A stretch of DNA of 64,000 nt, taken from positions 21,880-85,879 of the forward strand of contig KN888523.1 of the NCBI GenBank assembly GCA_000934455.1, read 5' to 3'. Of this stretch, positions 34,001-45,900 are shown piece after piece. Every line of letters starts with the position of its first letter. Position 1 is the first letter of the stretch. The position numbers and the translations under genes are program-made. The stretch is from Apostichopus parvimensis. Lineage: Eukaryota; Echinodermata; Holothuroidea; Aspidochirotida; Stichopodidae. The notes under the pieces were generated by a model, which saw only the letters and a list, made by a program, of their open reading frames with translations, did not search any database and was not told the origin of the DNA.

Positions 34001-34386
34001 ATTGTGACATACTGTACATGTAGAGTACAACTGTTGAACTGGCTATAGGCCCCTATGCCTACAATAAAGTGTCCAGTCCTTATACTCCCTTGGGCCTCTA
34101 GGTAAGGCCGTAGCTACTGTAGGGCCAGCCTATATGGTAGTTGTATAGCACGTACACCTTGTAAAGTCAAGAAAATGCTTCTATATCACTCTAGAAACAC
34201 ATTCACCTATCGGCTAGCAAGGCCTATATGCCCTTAGTTAGGCCTAGTCATGGGGGGTTGGGCACACAATTACGATTTGGGGCACTTATCTTGTTAGGGC
34301 TGGTTTATAAAGGTTAGGGACAACTTCTCTATTAGGAAGTTGATTTAGATCAATAGAGAACAAAATTTTGAATTGAAACATAAAAA
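31079..34386. other. AT-rich stretch with no supported gene
   Basis: No recognisable exon, RNA gene or mobile element end was found. The longest minus frames (32216-32533 and 32361-32678, each 105 codons) overlap one another in different frames and lack motifs. Confidence 0.45.
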
Positions 34387-34684
34387 ATATGCAAATTATT
34401 AATATGCAAATTAGGCCGCCATTTTGCTTTTTAGGGAAAACACCAAAATACCCCAAAAAATCACTAATTACTTCAAAATTGACTTCAAAATATATGATAA
34501 AGTTTCTTTTGGGGTTGCTCCTTCAGATGATACCAACTTTTCTGAAATCTGTTGAGGATTGACAGAGTTATATGGAGTTATATGGTGGACAGAGTTATGA
34601 CTGATTTCATATTTAGTACACATGTTAGGTTCGGCCCACTTTTATGACCCAAATTTATGCAAATGAGGCTGCCATTTTGTTTTT
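34387..34684. repeat. repeat cut by an assembly gap
   Basis: TATGCAAATTAGGCCGCCAT near 34408 and TATGCAAATGAGGCTGCCAT near 34656 are two copies of one block, each followed by TTTTG(C/T)TTTTT. The second runs straight into 589 N, so a longer tandem or dispersed array is likely hidden in the gap. Confidence 0.6.
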
Positions 34685-35273
34685 NNNNNNNNNNNNNNNN
34701 NNNNNNNNNNNNNNNNNNNNNNNNNNNNNNNNNNNNNNNNNNNNNNNNNNNNNNNNNNNNNNNNNNNNNNNNNNNNNNNNNNNNNNNNNNNNNNNNNNNN
34801 NNNNNNNNNNNNNNNNNNNNNNNNNNNNNNNNNNNNNNNNNNNNNNNNNNNNNNNNNNNNNNNNNNNNNNNNNNNNNNNNNNNNNNNNNNNNNNNNNNNN
34901 NNNNNNNNNNNNNNNNNNNNNNNNNNNNNNNNNNNNNNNNNNNNNNNNNNNNNNNNNNNNNNNNNNNNNNNNNNNNNNNNNNNNNNNNNNNNNNNNNNNN
35001 NNNNNNNNNNNNNNNNNNNNNNNNNNNNNNNNNNNNNNNNNNNNNNNNNNNNNNNNNNNNNNNNNNNNNNNNNNNNNNNNNNNNNNNNNNNNNNNNNNNN
35101 NNNNNNNNNNNNNNNNNNNNNNNNNNNNNNNNNNNNNNNNNNNNNNNNNNNNNNNNNNNNNNNNNNNNNNNNNNNNNNNNNNNNNNNNNNNNNNNNNNNN
35201 NNNNNNNNNNNNNNNNNNNNNNNNNNNNNNNNNNNNNNNNNNNNNNNNNNNNNNNNNNNNNNNNNNNNNNNNN
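34685..35273. other. assembly gap (589 N)
   Basis: Unknown sequence. Long open frames reported across it are artefacts of translating N. Confidence 0.98.
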
Positions 35274-35356
35274 GCACCAGTGGCTTCAGGCACAACTGCT
35301 GCGGGTGCCTCATCTGGCAGCTCCTCAAAGGCTGGTGCCAGCTGAACAGTGTTTCC
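35274..35356 (-). CDS. candidate exon truncated by the gap
   Basis: After a strong acceptor (TTTTGTTTTCAG) the minus frame reads GNTVQLAPAFEELPDEAPAA, then VVPEATGA, before entering the N run. The Pro/Ala/Glu-rich composition fits a disordered region. It follows the ORF at 35815-35982 on the same strand and might be its second exon. Confidence 0.4.
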
Positions 35357-35384
35357 CTGAAAACAAAAGGAATGTCAGTTTTGT

Positions 35385-35810
35385 AAATTCACTTGGCCCT
35401 CCAAAAAAAGGCCAATGGTTCCTCCTATTTTGTAAATTCATTTGCTAATATCATCATTATTCCAGGTATTTTCTTTGTTTACATTCTAGAATTACATACA
35501 TTTCTATACAATGGCATTAGCCTAGCATTCGTATAACATTAGGCCTAGTCTACCCTAGGCCTATTCTTTGTTCATTTGGCCACCCCCAAAAATGATAAAA
35601 AAATACCATGGATTCCCCCTATTTTGCAATTTTATTTGGCCCCCCTGTGTTATTTTTACTTTTCTTACAGTATGTAACAATATTACTTGGTTATCATCAT
35701 TATTCCAAGTTTTTTCTTTGTTTACATTCAAAAGTAACATACATTTCTATACAATGGCAATGGCCTAACGTTGGCATAACGTTAGGCCTAGCCTAGCCTT
35801 TGTTGTAAAC
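35385..35810. repeat. tandem duplication of about 190-220 bp
   Basis: Two copies share TTGGCC(C/A), TATCATCATTATTCCA, TTCTTTGTTTACATTC and ACATACATTTCTATACAATG in the same order, and both end in TAGGCCTAG(C/T)CTA-type sequence. The duplication lies between the two candidate exons of the 35-36 kb minus-strand gene. Confidence 0.75.
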
Positions 35811-35814
35811 AACG

Positions 35815-35982
35815 CTATTGACTTAGAATTTCTGTATCCTCAAAAAGGACCGAATCATGATATACTGGGTCAGTGAGGTCCTCATCCTCCCCCTCTGACC
35901 AATCTTCCCACATCTCCAGGACCTCTTCGGCCGAACATTTAGGGTCGCTCCTTGTACGTGTGTTATGACTTGTTGACGCCAT
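35815..35982 (-). CDS. small acidic ORF, candidate first exon
   Basis: From ATG 35982 the frame reads MASTSHNTRTRSDPKCSAEE, then VLEMWEDWSEGEDEDLTDPV, then YHDSVLFEDTEILSQ and a stop. The S-x-EEVLEM-acidic form recalls N-termini of transposase-derived proteins such as piggyBac-like ones, but the evidence is thin. No canonical donor was found before the stop. Confidence 0.4.
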   Translation of the reverse strand: MASTSHNTRTRSDPKCSAEEVLEMWEDWSEGEDEDLTDPVYHDSVLFEDTEILSQ

Positions 35983-36039
35983 GTTTGAAAGTGTACGTGC
36001 ACAGTTGACACAACAGCGGCGGTTGCGATCAATTTTCAA

Positions 36040-38817
36040 AGGAATGTGGGGGCGCTATGTCATAACTATCAATTAGAAATGTTGCAGTGGCCTAAATATT
36101 TAAAAATAGAAGAAAAAATCACGTACCTAGGATGACGCGTTCGGGAACGATAATATTTTCATAAATGAACGGATTTGGACGATTTTGGTGTAAAATTACA
36201 TGAAATTTTGAGGACATTTGCATTTTTCTCACAACCCTCTATAGATATATTGCTGAAATACTCAGAATATGTTCAAAACATGTTAGGATTTATTCCAAAT
36301 ATAATGGGGGGGGGGTCTGTTCAACTTTTATTTTCTGTCACGATTTTTTTTATGCAAACATCGATTTTTAGCCAAATTACGTCATTTTCAGATGACCTTT
36401 GACATTTCAGCCCCACCCACTAAACAAAAAATCACAGTAACCCACCTTTTATTTGTTTTCTACACAAACGCATGGTCTTAGCTACATTTCAATACCTAAA
36501 TGAATGTTGTACGATGTAAGATGGCTGAGTACTATTTTTTTTTAAATTCAATGATTATTTGGGTCCATATCGACCCAATTTGTAAATGTACAAGTCCCCA
36601 GGAGTATCCTTACATGGTTTTCTTTTGCATATCGCATTAGCACAATCCTCTTTTCATTTGGTAAAATTGAACTGGGCCCAGTCCCAAGATGTAGTTTTAC
36701 AGCACGTAGTACTACAGTAGTCTGGCCTAAAGTACAGAAGAATTATAACCATGCAAAGTTAATAAGGCCTATGCCACTGAATTTTCGAATGGGGTATACT
36801 CGCCCACATAGGCCAAGAAGTAACATAAGCCTAGGCCTATCAGTTAGTACAACTGAAGGAATAAGTAAAAAGGGAATTTGCATGACTGTCACGAGAATCG
36901 TATAAGTGGTACTGATACTAGCGTTAGTATAGTACTAATAGTATAAGTACATAGTACCCAGTAGGCATAGCCTTTATCGTATGTATAGGCACTATAGACG
37001 CAAGGCAAATTTCTTAACTTTTAGGTACTGTTTCCTTGAAGTATAACGTACATAAAATGTACTAGCCTTAACTATGGGCTTAATTATTCAATAACATCGT
37101 TTGCAACACTTCTCTTTGCGTGGATGTATTCGTTAATTCCGACAATTTGCACGATCGAGTATTCGTTAACTCGCAAGTGCCAATTGCCTCGGAAATGCCA
37201 AACCACACATAGACCGAATGCACAGTGTTGAATCCCACATGACCAAATGCACGCAATGTGCCAACCCTCACTCTCTCTCTCTCATTCTAAGTGCAATCTA
37301 TATTTTGTGTCTTTCCAACAGCTCACTCTTTCTCTAACTGTGCTCTATCTATATATCCGTTTTTTTTTCTGCTCTGTCTTTCCAACTTTCTTTCTATTCG
37401 TAATATTTATCCCCTCTTACATTTTAAATCACAATCGTTGTACCGTAGCTAACCGATTCCGACTTTCATCTTCATCATTAATGTCCCCTTCTCAACCTTA
37501 ACAAAGATCATGAAGATAAATTCATGTTGAAGGAGCTGAAAATAATTATCATTGTAACTTATATAACAATATTTCCTCACGGTTTACAGGATAATGAAGT
37601 GTTTTTTTTAATTTTGTTCTGGTAAATATTAAAAAGACATACACTTGTAATAATGGCTCCAGCACCAAGTTTAGGGGAGGCATACAAAGTACACTTAGGG
37701 GTCGAATTCTCCAGTTGAAACGCTGTTTGCCATGATTGAACTTCAGATATTACCAAACGAAACAGTTGTATTGTTAATGCCAAACGAAACAATTCTATGT
37801 TCCCATAAATGGAACATAGAATTTTATGACCCCATAAAAATTGCGGTACAATATATATTTCTCAAAAAGTCCTATTTTCATGCCTGTAATTCGAATATGC
37901 CTACTTCCCGTCTTGTAACTATATCCTGCAGAAGAACATATATTATGTATATGGATAAGTCTCAATAAATGCATGATTCGTAAATAAATAATCAAACGCT
38001 TACATAAATGAAGAAATTTATTAACTGATTAATGAATACATCAATAAACAATACATTTGTTGATGATGTGCCTTCTTGCAAGATGTCTATAAACTTCTTT
38101 ACATTCTACATTAAACCATATAGAATTGAAGATAAAAAAGGCACTTGAGATGTGGCAAAGGTTTCGAATGGTCTACGAATCATTCCTAATCACTGTATTC
38201 TTTTTTTTATCCATAGTAGCCAAAAATATGTTATGACTGGCACGTATTTGAACTATACACATTAGAATAAAGAAAATAACAATCGGTCAATTGAATTCTC
38301 GAGGTTATATTTTACCGGTTTATTGTACAGGGCAATTCGACAATAGCTGTAAACCATGTTACGCTATGTGTGTAACACTTAGCATTGTGTTCATTTTTAC
38401 CATAGATCTTCCATGGACGGCTAGCTCAATTATAAACATGGAAATTATGTCTGCAACAGAAATACATGCACCACAGTGCTTGGGCATATTCTGTCCTTAA
38501 ATTGTTACATGTAATCATTTAAAACTAAAGTACCTCCCCAGTAATTTTCTCTCGTGTGGAATAACCTACAGAGACATTTTGCAATAGTACGTGAGTGGAA
38601 GGACACATAATTTGAATTGATTACTTCACCTCACAATCGTCTTGAATTACTGATTTTTGTAGAAGATCAACTTTGGCAGCTGCTTCCTTATTTTGGCTCC
38701 ACGAAGTTTTTCATTACAGCATTTGGCCAGATGCTGCATGCGAATTTTCACATAGCATGATACTATACACTTAATCAAAAGAAAGATATAATTGTGATCG
38801 GGCGGACCACGGAACGG
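36040..38817. other. stretch with no supported gene
   Basis: The stretch is AT-rich with CT-rich tracts near 37260-37400 and many AGGCCTA motifs near 36770-36970. The only structured element is a hairpin at 37791-37823. Confidence 0.5.
37791..37823. repeat. perfect 13-bp hairpin
   Basis: AATTCTATGTTCC, a 7-nt spacer, then GGAACATAGAATT. The arms are perfectly complementary. Just upstream, CCAAACGAAACA occurs twice about 28 bp apart. No gene context explains it. Confidence 0.6.
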
Positions 38818-40700
38818 TCACTCAGCCTGGACAAAAATCCGCCCTCCTGCCACATCGTGCAGAACAGCAGTTGCCAGGGCAAATGAAATGCCATGAGATT
38901 GGGGTAAAGCACCTTGAGTGGTGTGTAAAAGTCTCTGAAAACAACGTTCTGCTGAGTTACATACTCTTAAAACATCCTCTGATGGCTTGATGAGCCCCCC
39001 TCTATTCTTCCTTGTGAGCAGACCACCACCTACATTCACCTTGTCTGACGTCAGAGCAGCTTGGCATTCAGGTCATGGTGTTCTTCGCTTAGCCATTCGT
39101 ACCACATACCCTGTGATTGCTGCATACTTAACTTGTATCTCATGATGAACAAGGAGCCTCTTGTAGGTACATGCAAACTGACGTGCAGTGGGATTATTGT
39201 TGCTTCCATTAGCAGATCTGACCGCACAAAAGAATAGCTCTAGTTGGTCTTGAGACAGCTTGTAAGTCAGGAGATACTTCAATTTAGGAGCTTCATATTG
39301 TAGTGACCGAGCAGTAACAGAACAAACTAAAACATATGCAACCAACAAAGAATGACACAAGACAAGTTAAGTTGACAGCTTGGAGGCTGGAGGAGCTCTG
39401 CTCTATATTATTCTCTTGTAACATCATCTCCAACATACATAACAACTTAACACTAACATAAACCAACACCATAGTATAACACAATCCTATCGGTAGGTGG
39501 AAGACCACTCCCACTAGGTCATTCCACCTCTTACAAACATCTACACCTTATAACATGGGATCACACCAGTGTATGTTCACCTGGGTACTCTCCAACTGAC
39601 CTGGCGATAAAAGATTCCAAACATAACTCAACCTACAGTGTGAACAATAGATAAAATACCAGCAATGCCATAGATGACTATCCTCAGTAGACTAGCACTA
39701 ACAGTGACCAGAATAGTCTAATATATGCCAGCAAGTAGAATAGACTAGCCTAAGATAGGATAAACAAGCTAGGACCCTACAGTATTTCACGAGCGAGTCA
39801 AACAGTCCTTGCACACTATGAATGCCAGTCATGAACCCAATGAAAGGCGTCTTCTTCCGTGACCAATGCATTGGCTCCCCATTGTTGTGTGTTAGTTGAG
39901 ACATCTAGGTGTATGGTTGTTGTAAGAAGTCCCGCCATTCAGATTCATTTCCTTCTTCATAGGTGCTTTGTAGTGGCGACGTAGAGGATTCCGAGAATTC
40001 ATCAAATCAAAAATTCGATCGATAATCGTTATGATTTCCACTGTAGCATATGACCCTCCAAACTGGGGAAGCTTCAAGTCTTTCGCACAAAACTCGATTG
40101 CGTCTGCAACGCTTCAGCTAATTATCTGGGCCGCTAGATTGACTTTCATTTTTTGGACTGTGCCATTGTATGTGTTAAGCTCTCAGTTTCTTCCCGAGGC
40201 GAAGTCCTTCTTCCTCTTGCACCTTATGGAACTCTATAATAGCTGCCCTTAAAATATTCTGTCCCACGACTATGTCTAACAGAACAAATACACGATGTCT
40301 GATGGGTGTGGGAATGAAGGCTCTAGTTTTGGAAGGGTCATTGATGCTCCGAGTGCCTCAAGTATGGTAAAATGACAAGATGGACCGTAACAAGTGAGCG
40401 AGACACAGTGTACACCAACGTATTTCAAACGAACCAGGCACTGCTCTACAAGATTGGCCCTTTCCTTGCCTGACATGCCATCAATAAGGAAACATGCGAC
40501 AGGCAATTTCCAGTTAATGTTCAGTGCCACGACCATGAAGACAAGAGCATCTCGGGCTGCTGGCGTAATATTATCTTCGACCCCCACTCCGATGTCTACT
40601 TATCCATGGTATTTGTAGCCATCGCAATCAATGTGTTGCTTTATTGCCATTTCATCAAGCATTAAGGCACTAACTACACTCTCTCCTCGCTTATTAGTTA
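38818..40700 (-). pseudogene. P-element/THAP9-like transposase, catalytic and C-terminal half
   Basis: Along the minus strand: SVVSALMLDEMAIKQHIDCD (40690), ARDALVFMVVALNINWKLPV with LIDGMSGKERANLVEQCL (40560-40430), LKLPQFGGSYATVEI (40080), IIDRIFDLMNSRNPL, KKTPFIGFMTGIHSVQGLFD (39860), YLLTYKLSQDQLELFFCAVR (39270), NNNPTARQF and GGLIKPSEDVLRVCNSAE (38990). These are the ordered landmarks of P-element/THAP9 transposases (LMxDEMAI, DG(x)SC, LLTYKxSQDHLExFF, NPTxxQF). Several stops and frame changes show it is dead. It is missing the THAP N-terminal half, which lies 10 kb away at 50706-51824 beyond an inserted element. Confidence 0.85.
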
Positions 40701-40701
40701 G

Positions 40702-40884
40702 GCAGATATCAGCAAAATTTAGTAACAATATGGCAATTTTTCACACAAGCACGAGTTTTGGCACACAGATAGAGGACACCCTAAGTAACTTTTTCAGAAG
40801 TGGAGCCATCGCGAAAAAATCCCACTTCAGCCGTGGCGACCATTTTACAAAACAGCCGCCAAAATCTTTGTTTGCTACAGTGAT
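40702..40884 (+). repeat. left inverted end of the 10-kb element
   Basis: The end aligns with the inverse of 50705-50520, with many substitutions (about 75-80% by eye). It is conserved best over AGTGGAGCCATCGCGAAAA. Confidence 0.7.
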
Positions 40885-42975
40885 TTGACCTTTAAAATAT
40901 AATCTACAGATGATTGGAGTTGAAGTTTCATCACTGAATGCATTCAATTACATGAACTACGTACAAAGATGGCCACGAAGAATTAAAAATAGCAAGACAT
41001 CTTTATTCGGTAGTTATGATGTGGGAATATAAGCCATTTATGGGACATTTTAGAGAATTTCAAGACGAAATAGTGACGAAAATTGGCATCATAACTAAGC
41101 ACTAAATTACAATGTTAGACCTCAAGAAAAGAAAAGGCCTCGATCAAAAACCAAGTTAATTAAAACACTCAGAAGCAGGTTTGGCATTAGGAGAGGGATT
41201 GCGACAATCCCGCGGGTGTTGTTGTGTATTCCCGCACAGTTAAAATAAGAGGCTGACACGATTTATGCAGGTTATACTGCACTGTGACTGCATCATATTG
41301 TGACTGTGACCATGAACATATACACTAATAAACACATCAACGAATTCATGTTGAGAAAGGTGCATAAAATTTGAAAAAAACCTCGGTTTCTCCCTGACAT
41401 GCCCCCCAATAATATGTATTCAAACCTTGAGACCAAATTGCTCTATTTATTCATTCCTGTAACAGAAACCATAATATATGTTGGGGCATTCAGTAGTCTT
41501 TTTAACAAGTGAAAATCCCTTTCAATTTTTTATCACTTTCATTAATTTTTTTTTAAGACAGAATAATGTGTGCAATAAAATTGGTCAGTAAGGCTACATC
41601 ACCATATGGCAACCCAACACATGTGCAGGTGTAATGCTCATCTGTACTGGATGTACCAAAACCAGAGACCATAAAGTATATATGAACAAGTTTAAATACC
41701 AAAGGAAGACCCAATGTGTTCTGAAGAAAGACTGCAACACATCCTGGTAAATATTAACCCTAACATTTTCCATGAAGTCCCAATTTCAGACGAATTGCAA
41801 CTTGGTTAGGCTATTAATCAGGCCTAACACACTATGTATACAGGGCAGGCCTATACATGAGTGTATGGATGAAATGAAGGTTGATCCTTAAGCAATATAC
41901 AGAAAAAATGATTGGGAAATTACTAGTTCCTTAGTGTTGTAATGTTTAACTACAGAGTTCACATTAGGCAGGACTGTGCACTATTGGGGGAGGGAGGTGT
42001 GGGGGGTGGCTAGGTTATATATGTTTAGGCTTAACACACTGACACATAGTACAGGTTCATGTGTTAATTGGTGAGTCAGTGTGAAAACTGATGAAATAGT
42101 ATGAAATTAGGTAATTACGTGCAATGCTAGCTTATAGTAGTACAGTGAAGTCAGTGTACGAAGGTAACGTTCAATTGATAATTATATTCATAGATATGTG
42201 TATTGGTTACCTGCATTATGATTTGCTGATCTGTTGAAAAAACATCAGAGCAGCCTCGAATAAATATTGCTCGGGATAGCAGGGACCACGGAGACGGTGG
42301 GGGGGGGGGGCACGGAGGCTTTCGCTCCGCACTATTTCTGCCATGGGCATTTGGGCTGCCTTAAACTAGCTATTAGGCCGCCTTAAACTGGGTCGAGGGG
42401 GTCCGGACCCCACCCTGCTAAAAAATGCTGATTTTTTCACATAACATCGAAAACCAAACAGCCTGGGAAAGCCTGGGAAGTGCCATTTCATGCAATCTAG
42501 GATTAATTTTTACCAAACATTCGAGTACCACACTGCAATACAGCTTAGCAGTACAGTGAACACAACATGTATTAAATGTCATGTTGCTATAGCAACGACC
42601 GTGTTGTACTATTGTTACTTGCAGTCATGATAACAGCTCTAGTATTAAGTTTATTTAGTGATGATCACTAGAATTATTCTCAAAGAGTAATTTTGGCAAG
42701 TCTCGAATGCATCCGAAACCAGTCTCGAATGAATTTCAGCCAATCACAGTGCAGGAAACCATTATCAGTATTTATGAATGGAAGTTAATGTTATCACTAA
42801 GTTTGCTATGTTTAGAATATGTAGGGCTCAACCTGACGAAAAATTTGACACACATGTTTGTATACACAGGACGGCTAACACAATAAACATTCCATTCATA
42901 AAGAGGATCTGCTTTGAAGATGTGAAATCAATAAATTTCCAATTTGGTTCCAGATAATGACACCCAAATGAGATA

Positions 42976-45900
42976 ATGTCAAGAAAATTTCAGCTCGTAG
43001 ATCCGGAACAGCATGTCTCCTCAAGAAAGACACCTGTAGCTGTTCATATCGACTGGACCAAATGCATTTTCTGCCAAACTCCGACCTCAGAATTGCTGCA
43101 ATGTCCGGCGGAATCCAAACGCTATGATGTTGGTGTTGGTAAAGGATATTCTACAATTGCCTCTAACATCACACGTTTCAGTGATCTACATGAATTACCA
43201 ATTCTAATCGATATAAATCGTCTAGATGAGGGAAATGGTATCCATGCTACGTTGTTGGAACGGAAAGCCAAGTGGCATAAATCTTGCCATATCAAATTCA
43301 ATACAACAAGATAACAAAGAGCAGAAAAGAGAAAATCTGGAACAAATGATAGTGACGTTGAATCTGCAACCAATAAGTTCACTCGTGAAAGTGTTCATAA
43401 TGAATCAGAAACATCGAGCGTTTGTTTCTTTTGTTCAGATGTAATTGCAAACGAACCCTTTCGTCAGGCATCAACTTTGTGTCTAGATTCTCGTGTTCGA
43501 AAGTGTGCAATATTCTTGCAAGATGGCCCCTTACTAGCAAAACTCAGCGTCGGTGACATGGTTGCTCAAGATGCTCAGTATCACCCACGTTGTTTGGCTA
43601 CACTGTATAACAAAGCTGCCTCGGTCCAAAAAGAACAGAATGAAAAATCTGCCGACAAAGTTTGTCATGGTATTGCCCTTGCATAATTCTTGACATATAT
43701 CGAAGAGGCAAGAATGGATACAGACGTGGCTCCAGTTTTCAAACTGAAAGACCTGGTTAACCTTTATTCCAAAAGGTTAGAGCAACTAGGGGTTCATCAA
43801 AATCATCAAAATCACAGTAGGCTAAAAAATCGCATACTTGCTCACTTTCCAGACCTTTCAGCGCACAAAGAAGGGCGCGATATATTACTTGCATTTGACA
43901 AAGATATAGGACTTGCTCTGAAGAAAGTTTCCATTGACAATTATGACGAGGAAGCTATTTGTTTGCCGAAGGCAGCCGCTATTGTAAGGAGAGACATGTT
44001 CCGAATAGAAAACACATTTTCAGGAACATTTGAAGATGACTGTCAAGAGAAATCTGTTCCTCAATCGCTGTTGACAATTGTCGCCATGATTCTCAATGGA
44101 TCCAACATCAACCAGTCGGATAAAAGCCTTACCCAATCAGCTCTCAGTATCGCACAGCTGTTACTTTTCAACAGCTCTGCACGTCGACATGCAAGGAGTA
44201 GTGCGTACCACCACAGCAGGAATCGGGAACCACCACTGCCTGTGTATGTTGGATTGACAATACATGCACGAACACGGAAACGTGAACTGGTATAGAAAAT
44301 GTTCGATCTTGGGCTCTATATTTCCTATGATAGAGTGATGGCGATTTCAACTGCAGTTGGCTACAGTGTATGTGAGCAGTATCGCTTGGAGCAGGCAATT
44401 TAATTTAATCTACGTCAAGGATTATTCACTACAGCAGCTATCGACAATATCGATCATAATCCAATCTCAGCCACTGCCAGAGGTTCGTTCCATGGCATAG
44501 GGATATCACTTTTCCAGCATCCTAGCTTTCAGAATCTTGGAACTTACCGTAGAGAACAGTTCGTTATTGAAAATACATCAACGAAACTGACAGAGTTGCC
44601 AGAGTTTTACACTGCTGTGCACCCACAGGTACTTCCATCAAAGGATGCCCCTATCCCCAAGGTTGATGGTCCACTCAAGGGGGATGGTCAGCACTTCTGA
44701 CAAGCATTACAGGAAGAGTTCAGGTTAGAATTCTTTATTTAGGATCTATAGGTGTTCTTAATTAGCACATTGAATAACATGTAGTGCAGGATTCAATCTC
44801 AATTGTATGCAAAACACCAATGGTATTAACCTCATTACAATAATTTATTTGAAATTGAATTTGCAGTTGTGTCATCTAAGGCAAAATATTCACTTATTTT
44901 GTTATTAGTCATTGAATGGTGTCACATTTTTTGTCTATTAATAGATGGCTAGAGATCGTAGAGCAGACTTATCGGGAAGACATCGACAAGGATAGCAAAA
45001 TATCCTGGGCAGCATATCATGCCAGTCAGCAACCAGTACGAGATCGTCCACCTTCTATAACAGCACTGTTACCACTGTTTCCCGAAGACTCAAAGCCTGC
45101 TGCCATGATAATGCACTCGATGGACCAGATAAAGCGAGCAGTAGAAAAACTCAACCCTGGCCAAATACCAGTTATCACCTCGGATCAGCCCCTCTACACA
45201 ATCGCCAAACATATACAGTGGCAATGGCCTTTAGGCTACGGGGAAGATGTTTTTGTCATAGTACTTGGAGGGTTACACATTGAGGTGACTGGATTCAAGA
45301 TGATCGGTGATTGGCTGGAAGATTCAGGCTGGGTAGAGGCACTTGTTCAGTCTGGAGTCACATCAATAGGAACTGCAGATTCTTTTTTTAGGGCAGCCCA
45401 TGTTACTAGAACTAGACATGCACATCAGGTTACGACTAGTTGTTTGTACATACTGCTCAGGAAATCATACGACAACTACAAGGGGACACTAGATCTAGAG
45501 GTACAACCAGAAGGATTTGATGACTGGTTTGTTCAAAAGAAAGAAGAGATACTACAATTTCACTTTTGGTACACAGTGTTTCAGTTGGAGCTTCTTGTCT
45601 TGACATATGTGCGAGCACTGCGTGTGGGGATTTTGGCTCTGTATATTGATTCCTTAACAAAACTTACAACATGGTTCTTCAGCTTGGATCACACTAACTA
45701 TGGTAGATGGATGTCAGTGCATGTACGGGACATGACCAGTCTAAGCAGAACACATCCTGACATTGCTGCAGAATTCAGTGAGGGCAATTTCACAGTTCGT
45801 AAGTCAAGACGGCCATTTTCAGCCATAGCCCTTCATCAGGCGCATGAGCAGAACAATGCGATGGTAAAAAGCGATGGTGGAGCTATTGGTCTGACCCAAA

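Noticed and set aside
34642-35448. Long open frames on both strands
   Set aside because: They exist only because 589 N are translated as unknown residues.
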